A stretch of 64,000 nt of DNA from Caballeronia sp. dw_276. Lineage in GTDB: Bacteria; Pseudomonadota; Gammaproteobacteria; Burkholderiales; Burkholderiaceae. The notes under the pieces are model-generated. The model had not been told where the DNA came from. It worked only from the letters and a program-made list of their open reading frames with translations, and searched no databases. Location of the stretch: contig NZ_JAAVUV010000010.1 of assembly GCF_018449635.1 (NCBI RefSeq), forward strand, positions 62,001-126,000, written 5' to 3'. Shown in pieces: positions 58,843-64,000 of this stretch. Position numbers and translations under genes: made by a program. How positions within the stretch are numbered: position 1 is the stretch's first letter; every line of letters begins with the position of its first letter.

Positions 58843-59706
58843 CCGCTGCTCCACGATTCGGGTTGAAGAGGCTCGAACTCCGTGGTCTTCCGGATCGACA
58901 CGAAAGAGACGGCACAGCACCGTCAGGAAGACAGCAATGGAGAGCACGAGCCCCGGCCCGGTGAGGTCAGGAGTGTTCTGCGGCAGCAAGCCGACGCAGC
59001 CTATTGCGTGACATCGATCCACTAGGATCGGACGTCGCGCGCCAAGAGGTCACTTCTCTCCGTTTGCTCTCGTGTTTTGGCTGTCGACCGATCGGGAGCG
59101 CCAATGCCCGACCGCGAATAGGAAGAGGACGTCGTTCGACGTCAGAGCGAATGCCAGGGCGCCGGTACTGTGTCCGATGCTTCTACATGGAAGCGATGGA
59201 CAACAGGAGCCGGCGCATGGCGGTGGCGCGGGTTGCGCGCATATCTCGGAAGATGGACCGCGTGTGTGATCTGGAAGGGTGCCGCTGTATAAGCGACTTC
59301 AGCAAGCCATGCAAATGGCTGCGAAGGTGGTAGGCGAAAACGGATGCAGGGAAGAACAGAAGGGTTCGCGGAATGCACGAAGAAGATAAGCGACACGCGA
59401 AACCGATGGGCGGATTTTGGGTATCGTTTTTGGAGCCTCGAAAATTTTCAGGTCAGGGCGAAGTGCTCGCCAATTCGCAGATTGTTGATTGCGAACTGTG
59501 AGGCCTCGATAACCCAACTTCCCAAGACATCCGGTCGATGCGCAAGAGCGCGGTTTTGTCGAAGATTAAACGCCATAGAAACGTCTTGCAAGCGAATTTT
59601 TGCGGTGCGAGTTTTGGCACGTTGAGAGGTTCCAGAGTGACGCAAGGCAACAATGATTCAATGCAATGCCGAGCCCGCCGAATCACAAAGTGACAGCGTC
59701 TGCGAA
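58843..59706. other. Long gene-poor stretch beside the integrase
   Basis: About 860 bases. Open frames exist (for example 59004-59333 plus and 59453-59710 minus) but none has a ribosome site, family motif or steady composition. It may be degraded element DNA or contain an attachment site. No repeat was matched to another part of the window. Confidence 0.4.
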
Positions 59707-60243
59707 TCAATTTGTGGGTTTCGGAGTATTGTCGAGATCCACCGAAACAAAGATGTTTGCAAGGGGTGAGTAATATGTAACGCCGTCTTTTTCCAACTTG
59801 TCTGAGGCGGCGCGTCGTACCAACTCTCTTTCCGAGCTAACCGCTGCTGCCAAACTCCCTACATCTCGCCGAGTCCAATTTGGGCCCGAGTGGCTGAACG
59901 ACTTCTCGGAATAGCGGAATTGATAGTCTTCGTGGCCGGACGCGAGATTTATGATTAGCGTGTCGAATTGATGTGGTTGCGCAAGTGCGATTCCCTGCGC
60001 TTTTGCTGCGGCCCACAATCGCTTAAGATCGTGTCCCCATGGTTTTTTTTCCCGGTAACCTTTGAGTCGAAGATATTCTTTTAGAAAAAGCTCGACACAG
60101 TGAGAGTAAAGAAACATCGTAGGGAATATTTTGTGCCCCGCCACGCTTTTTCCCGCTGATATCTGATCGACGAGAAGATCGGCCGATTCTCGATACGACA
60201 CGGCAAGTTCGTAGGTCGATGTTTGAATGTCCGCTTTCGCCAT
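59707..60243 (-). CDS. HEPN-like protein
   Basis: A 178-residue, mostly helical protein. The segment FPTMFLYSHCVELFLKEYLR followed by WGHDLKRLWAAAK resembles HEPN proteins, in which an early helix carries His-Cys-x-Glu-Leu and a later GHDL marks the second helix pair. The catalytic R-x4-H of RNase-active HEPN toxins is not seen, so nuclease activity is doubtful. Low GC and lack of a strong ribosome site suggest acquired DNA. It is divergent from a DUF2971 gene with 101 bases between starts. Confidence 0.6.
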   Translation of the reverse strand: MAKADIQTSTYELAVSYRESADLLVDQISAGKSVAGHKIFPTMFLYSHCVELFLKEYLRLKGYREKKPWGHDLKRLWAAAKAQGIALAQPHQFDTLIINLASGHEDYQFRYSEKSFSHSGPNWTRRDVGSLAAAVSSERELVRRAASDKLEKDGVTYYSPLANIFVSVDLDNTPKPTN

Positions 60244-60344
60244 CGTATTTATGTCCGCAAAATAGGTTAAGAGTTATCGCCTGCAAATGTCGTATAGTCT
60301 CAGCCAACCGCTGTATGCGGCGGCGGTTAGTTTCGGAGTGAAAT

Positions 60345-61250
60345 ATGCTAGCAAATACAAGAGGGGAAAACTCCCTCTACAAATACTACTCGGCATCGAC
60401 AGCTCTTTCGGTGCTAAGGGCGGGCAAGTTCCGATGGGGATCTCCGGCAAGCTTCAATGACCCATTCGATCACTCTTTCGCAATGCATATGACTGGAGAT
60501 AAAGATCGTGCAATGCATCGACTTGTGGAGGGCGCGGCCGATATCATCTTCTCGTCACAACCGCCAGTCATCAAACAACCAAATGATTTCACAGCGCTCC
60601 TGATGTTAGTCAGATCCGGCCCATCGGGCAAACTGACTCGCGAAACATGGACGCGTGATGTTTGGCCAGCCCTACAGGCGGGGCAAGCAAATGCTCTTTC
60701 GTATCTAGCCGAACAGAATGAAATGTGGAAGCGGCAATCAGAAACGGCTCGGATCTTCTGTCTGTCCGAAGTTCAAGACAGCATGCCTATGTGGGCTCAT
60801 TACGGCGCCAATCATGGCGGTGTCGTTATGGAGATCCGTGGTCTAGCTACTCTCGATTCCTCGTTTCTGGTAGCGCGTCCAGTCGAGTATAGTCAAACAA
60901 TGCCTGCTCTTGGAGACTACGATGAAATGATCGAAGGATATTTGGGAAACAGATCGTGGATGGAGAGCGAAAATCTGTTCCACAAACTTGCCTTTGTGAA
61001 GGCTGAGCAATGGCGTTATGAACAAGAGTGGCGAGTCGTCACTTATGCAGCTCAAGCAGAAGCCTACAACGATTATAAATTTAGTCCGTTGGAGTTGCCG
61101 TGTCTTTACATGGGTGTCAAATGCACAAAATCCGACCAGAACGGCCTGATCGCCCAAGTTAAGGCCGCTTATCCTTTTACGAAAATCTTTCAGATGGAAG
61201 TGCATCCGACACAGTTTTCGCTGGTGCCTAAATTGGTCTACGAACCATAG
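60345..61250 (+). CDS. DUF2971-domain protein
   Basis: A 301-residue protein with the DUF2971 hallmarks: LYKYYSASTALSVL and GSPASFNDPFDH near the N-terminus, ARIFCLSEVQDSMPMWAHYG followed by ANHGGVVMEIRG in the middle, and EQWRYEQEWRVVTYA near the end. The family is widespread on mobile DNA and has no proven activity; the conserved FCLS...WAHYG..H and EWR blocks recall an enzyme active site. It is monocistronic and divergent from the HEPN-like gene, so the two may form a unit. Confidence 0.85.
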   Translation: MLANTRGENSLYKYYSASTALSVLRAGKFRWGSPASFNDPFDHSFAMHMTGDKDRAMHRLVEGAADIIFSSQPPVIKQPNDFTALLMLVRSGPSGKLTRETWTRDVWPALQAGQANALSYLAEQNEMWKRQSETARIFCLSEVQDSMPMWAHYGANHGGVVMEIRGLATLDSSFLVARPVEYSQTMPALGDYDEMIEGYLGNRSWMESENLFHKLAFVKAEQWRYEQEWRVVTYAAQAEAYNDYKFSPLELPCLYMGVKCTKSDQNGLIAQVKAAYPFTKIFQMEVHPTQFSLVPKLVYEP

Positions 61251-61456
61251 TTACGCCGTCATATCCGTACCACCCTTCTATATTCTTGTGAGAATGTTAA
61301 TCGGCAACATCGAGTGAGCAGCGATGCAGTGAACAGGTTCATTTCAATCAAATCAAGACGTGCCTGAACTCAAGCCTCGCGAGTTTCTGCCGATATCCGG
61401 TCTAGGCCGGTACCTAACACCGCCCCAACAAAACGACAACTATCCGGGGTTTTCTC

Positions 61457-61948
61457 ATGTTCATTCCAAAAACTGCCGTCGTGCTTTGCGCAGTGACGAT
61501 GTTCTCTGGCTGCGCGTCCATTATCGGCGGATCGTCGCAATCCGTCTCAGTTCAAACCACCAAAGGTGAAACGATGGTCGCGGGCGCGATGTGCACTCTC
61601 ACCAACGATAAAGGGACCTGGTTTGTCACGTCGCCGGGTACGGTCTCGATTCATCGCGCTTACGACGACTTGAGCGTGGTGTGCAAGAAAGACGGTGAAG
61701 AGCCAGGCGCGATGACGATCAAGTCGAGTACCAAGGGCATGGCATACGGCAACATTCTCGCAGGCGGCATTATCGGCGCCGCAGTAGATATGGGCACTGG
61801 CGCCGCATACGACTATCCATCGCTAATAACGGTTTCGATGGGGCTGACGACCATTATTTCGCCGCCCAAGCCAATGCAGCCAACTCCAGGACCGACAAAC
61901 GCGGCCGCGGCTCAGACGGCAGCTTTGCCAGCAGTTGCCACCAAATAA
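61457..61948 (+). CDS. Lipoprotein of unknown function
   Basis: A 163-residue protein with a lipoprotein signal peptide (MFIPKTAVVLCAVTMFSGCA, lipobox MFSGC). The body has two cysteines (GAMCTLTN and SVVCKKDG), a glycine-rich hydrophobic segment MAYGNILAGGIIGAAVDMGT near residue 95 and a proline/alanine-rich end. Similar proteins with CASIIGGSSQ starts are common small lipoproteins of proteobacteria. It sits in lower-GC element DNA. Confidence 0.75.
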   Translation: MFIPKTAVVLCAVTMFSGCASIIGGSSQSVSVQTTKGETMVAGAMCTLTNDKGTWFVTSPGTVSIHRAYDDLSVVCKKDGEEPGAMTIKSSTKGMAYGNILAGGIIGAAVDMGTGAAYDYPSLITVSMGLTTIISPPKPMQPTPGPTNAAAAQTAALPAVATK

Positions 61949-62161
61949 TTGATCGAGAAAGAACCCGCCGGAGACTGGCGGGAGCGCATGAGGCCGGTAA
62001 GAGAGGCCATTGCAAAGGACGAAGCGAGTTTACGTCCGCAAAGTCGAGAAGCATAGCCTTCGGCGCGAAACGCAGAATTTCGCAGACGGTTGTAAACCCA
62101 CGGGTTTCAGCCTAAGCTTGTGGGGATAAGAACCGATCCAAAAGACGCACCTGAGGGAAAG

Positions 62162-62317
62162 ATGAATATCCAGCTAGCCATTTGCGCAATCGGACCGGTC
62201 ATGTGCATCGGTATTTACACGCTTTTAAAAAAGTGCGCGGCGTCACTTCGCCGGCGGGACGAACTTAGAAAGCGCATCAGCCAAGAGGCGTGGATCAATC
62301 GGCACCGTGGGATTTGA
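62162..62317 (+). CDS. Very small membrane protein, possible
   Basis: A 51-residue frame with a good ribosome site (GAGGGAAAG). It has one hydrophobic helix (LAICAIGPVMCIGIYTLLKK) followed by a basic tail. Similar tiny membrane proteins occur among phage genes. It overlaps a minus-strand frame at 62243-62428 that also looks partly coding, so only one of the two may be expressed. Confidence 0.4.
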   Translation: MNIQLAICAIGPVMCIGIYTLLKKCAASLRRRDELRKRISQEAWINRHRGI

Positions 62318-62428
62318 TGCGTTCTTGAGCGACGTACCAAGGGCTTTGCTGACGAACATTCGGTTCTGAGCGTTGTCGAGCAAGCCGCCAACGTATGGAA
62401 CCCGCTTCAGCCCTGACCCGATCGACAC
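62243..62428 (-). pseudogene. Fragment of a phage-type protein
   Basis: A 61-residue stretch (GLLDNAQNRMFVSKALGTSL, then PTVPIDPRLLADALSKFVPP) that resembles the C-terminal end of a longer protein. Its upstream part is not in frame in this window and there is no ribosome site at the ATG, so it is best read as a remnant. Low certainty. Confidence 0.35.
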
Positions 62429-62502
62429 GAAGCGCGATTGCTTTCACCGCTTGCTTTGGATGAAATTTAGTCGGCGCTCGTGTTTTGATCGCGGGGGCGG
62501 AC

Positions 62503-63390
62503 TTATCGGATCTCCGTCCAAATGTTCAGGGCAAACGTCCCCGTCGAAATCGTGAGGTTGTAATTTGCCCCAGGCGGAACAAGGAATGTGAATGTATCGA
62601 AGCTACCATTCGGTACCGACTTCACACCGCATTGAGCCGAGTTTAATTGGTAGGTTATTAGGCCGCTCGACGTCGCGCTAAACGAAACGCTCACGAAAAT
62701 GGGTTTCGTCGTTGTGTTGGAATACGTTGTGCCGATACCGCGTGATCCAGTCACATTCGTTATGGCCTGGTTCGTTCCGCCTACGCCAGCTGTGTTGTTG
62801 TATGTGACGGACGAATTTTGCTGCAACTCGCCCGAAATAACGTACCAGTTTGTTCCGCCGTTAGATTCAAGCGTTGCCGTGTCGAAACCCGACATACTGA
62901 AGCTAGTTGCAGTCGAGGATGCAGGCGTGCTGATCGTGTCCGTTCCTTGCCGTTGGATTGTGGCAATACCGTTTGCAGCGATAAGAATGGAAATTCGCGA
63001 GCCGGCAGGAACTGATGCCGCCAACGGAAGAACCTGTGTCGTGGCCGTGGGCGAATTGATATAAACACTTGCTCCCCCATACGTAGACGGCCATGTTGAA
63101 CTGACAGCAACTGCGATCGTAGAGGCAGCGTTGATCCCGCGTGCGACAAGTTGAGATAGCGCAACGGCATCTTGCGGGTTCGTCGCGTTGGCAAGTCCAG
63201 TCAGTTTATTGTTGCCCAGCGGAATATTGTTCGTGGGTGTGCTCTGGCCGTCTTTAGTAATGCAGTTGGTCAGCCCGTTCGACAAGTCGGTAATCGTATT
63301 GTTCTGCGTTGTAGACGAAATCACGGTGCCGGTGACCACAGGATTGCCCTGGGGGGTCAAAAATACGCCTGCGCCATTAAACATTTTCAT
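62503..63390 (-). CDS. Phage tail-fibre-like structural protein
   Basis: A 295-residue protein rich in Thr, Ser, Asn and Gly, as phage fibres and virion surface proteins are. LGNNKLTGLANATNPQDAVALSQLV near residue 60 is a hallmark motif of tail fibre/collar proteins. The central part has beta-repeat character (ILIAANGIATIQRQGTDTIS). It ends with a possible jelly-roll (NLTISTGTFALNIWTEIR). It is the clearest phage gene in the window, with small phage genes to its right. Confidence 0.78.
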   Translation of the reverse strand: MKMFNGAGVFLTPQGNPVVTGTVISSTTQNNTITDLSNGLTNCITKDGQSTPTNNIPLGNNKLTGLANATNPQDAVALSQLVARGINAASTIAVAVSSTWPSTYGGASVYINSPTATTQVLPLAASVPAGSRISILIAANGIATIQRQGTDTISTPASSTATSFSMSGFDTATLESNGGTNWYVISGELQQNSSVTYNNTAGVGGTNQAITNVTGSRGIGTTYSNTTTKPIFVSVSFSATSSGLITYQLNSAQCGVKSVPNGSFDTFTFLVPPGANYNLTISTGTFALNIWTEIR

Positions 63391-63433
63391 TCTCCATTAA
63401 TTAAAACCAACGATAGGATCAAACTTGCAGCGG

Positions 63434-63664
63434 TTAGCTGACTGCATACTGGTACTGCAATTGCCGAATATCCTGGAATGCTTGCTTTAAAAGCCGTTTT
63501 TCAGCCGTCCATTCCGATGAGCGTTGCCCATGCTTCAATGCGTTCTTCGACGCCGCCTTTTTTCCTTCATCGCTAATCGGCCCGGTCGATTTCTGCCATG
63601 GCTGCCATTGCCGGATCAACTCCGCTTGTCGAGCCTTGCGCTCTGGTGTCCATCCATTCGCCAT
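63434..63664 (-). CDS. Small phage-type protein
   Basis: A 76-residue basic protein starting at 63664 with TTTGGAGG upstream. MANGWTPERKARQAELIRQW leads to SDEGKKAASKNALKHGQRSS, a pattern I associate with small prophage proteins. Function is unknown. Its start lies 92 bases inside the end of the next gene upstream, in another frame. Confidence 0.65.
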   Translation of the reverse strand: MANGWTPERKARQAELIRQWQPWQKSTGPISDEGKKAASKNALKHGQRSSEWTAEKRLLKQAFQDIRQLQYQYAVS

Positions 63665-64000
63665 GACTGGCCTCCAAAAGTTCGTTCGTCGGTTTTTGCG
63701 TTTGCTCGGACGCACGCGAGGGTTTGCCGTTATTAACCTGCTGCGGCCCGTTCGATACGTTGGCCTGCTGGATAAACGCAACCGATCGCGGCGCCTTTAA
63801 ATCGCCCAAGGTTTGAAGCGTTGCGCGGCACTGGCCTTGAGCCTTCAATGCCATGCGCAAATATGTCTCTGCTGCTTGCGGATAACTCGGCATGTTCAGC
63901 GCCGCACGACGTGCCATTTCGTTGAATACCGCGTCCAGCGTGTGCGCCTGGCTCAGCAGCATCGATTCGGCGCGCGTCATATCACCGTCAGCCAGCTTCG
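63573..64000 (-). CDS. Phage-associated protein (5' end outside window)
   Basis: At least 142 residues, open at the right edge; an ATG at 63980 exists but the frame continues upstream in conserved-looking sequence (KLADGD before it). Conserved segments: MLLSQAHTLDAVFNEMARRA, AAETYLRMALKAQGQCRATL and SVAFIQQANVSNGPQQVNNG. I recall this pattern from proteins near prophages and related elements; no function is known. The protein is helical and charged in its first half and low in complexity later. Confidence 0.7.
   Translation of the reverse strand, partial: KLADGDMTRAESMLLSQAHTLDAVFNEMARRAALNMPSYPQAAETYLRMALKAQGQCRATLQTLGDLKAPRSVAFIQQANVSNGPQQVNNGKPSRASEQTQKPTNELLEASHGEWMDTRAQGSTSGVDPAMAAMAEIDRAD

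Noticed and set aside
59004..59333. 109-codon frame downstream of the integrase start
   Set aside because: Arginine- and cysteine-rich, no motif and no ribosome site; likely antisense composition effect.
1..64000. CRISPR arrays, tRNA and rRNA genes
   Set aside because: No regularly spaced repeats and no tRNA arm pattern or rRNA sequence was seen in either strand; a covariance-model search would be the decisive check.

Overview
The window is a high-GC stretch of proteobacterial chromosome. It most resembles the main chromosome of a Burkholderiaceae member (Burkholderia, Paraburkholderia or Caballeronia type). The grounds are the twelve-gene general secretion cluster in the order D-E-F-C-G-H-I-J-K-L-M-N, the fused LivM-LivG protein, the HU / MnmC / COG0523 neighbourhood, and protein families typical of that group. 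No rRNA, tRNA or CRISPR array was recognised.

Layout. 1-11335 holds two complete branched-chain or amide-type ABC importers on the minus strand, with three periplasmic binding proteins, two of them a tandem duplication. 11681-23312 is mixed housekeeping: a GMC oxidoreductase with a divergent LysR regulator, a CYTH protein, an AsnC regulator divergent from phhB, a TctD/TctE-like two-component pair, a SET-domain protein, an old-yellow-enzyme reductase, MOSC and GATase proteins, and a MarR regulator with a cysteine-rich tail. 23313-29368 carries ybdK, a cation/proton antiporter, mnmC and the hupB promoter. Its two gene-free stretches (about 23.6-23.9 kb and 26.8-27.1 kb) hold an inverted pair of origin-like modules with DnaA boxes and a TAG-triplet run; this is the most striking signal in the window. 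29369-31535 has hupB, a COG0523 GTPase lacking its cysteine motif, and a lytic transglycosylase. 32208-43797 is the type II secretion operon, built from overlapping genes; the prepilin peptidase is not here. 43798-53961 has an orphan outer-membrane channel lipoprotein, gshA, an ada-alkA adaptive-response pair, a glyoxalase-fold protein, YaeQ and a LysE exporter. Two intergenic regions there look like independent small-RNA genes sharing the 5' motif TGTCTCCTCC.

54029-64000 is accessory DNA of visibly lower GC. It has dinD behind a LexA box, a three-gene operon (TIGR04255-family protein, helix-turn-helix protein, unknown protein) behind a tandem direct-repeat operator, a tyrosine recombinase with an AlpA-like partner, a HEPN-like protein divergent from a DUF2971 protein, and then small phage-type genes and a tail-fibre-like protein running off the right edge. 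The region reads as an integrated element, and the three-gene operon and the HEPN/DUF2971 pair are its best candidates for undescribed functions.

How the parts connect. The Liv systems import amino acids. Type II secretion exports folded proteins across the outer membrane. Ada and AlkA respond to alkylation damage. The 23-30 kb core looks like a replication and nucleoid landmark (origin-like modules, HU, and a parS-like site at 330). Function calls come from motif recognition only; no database search was possible.
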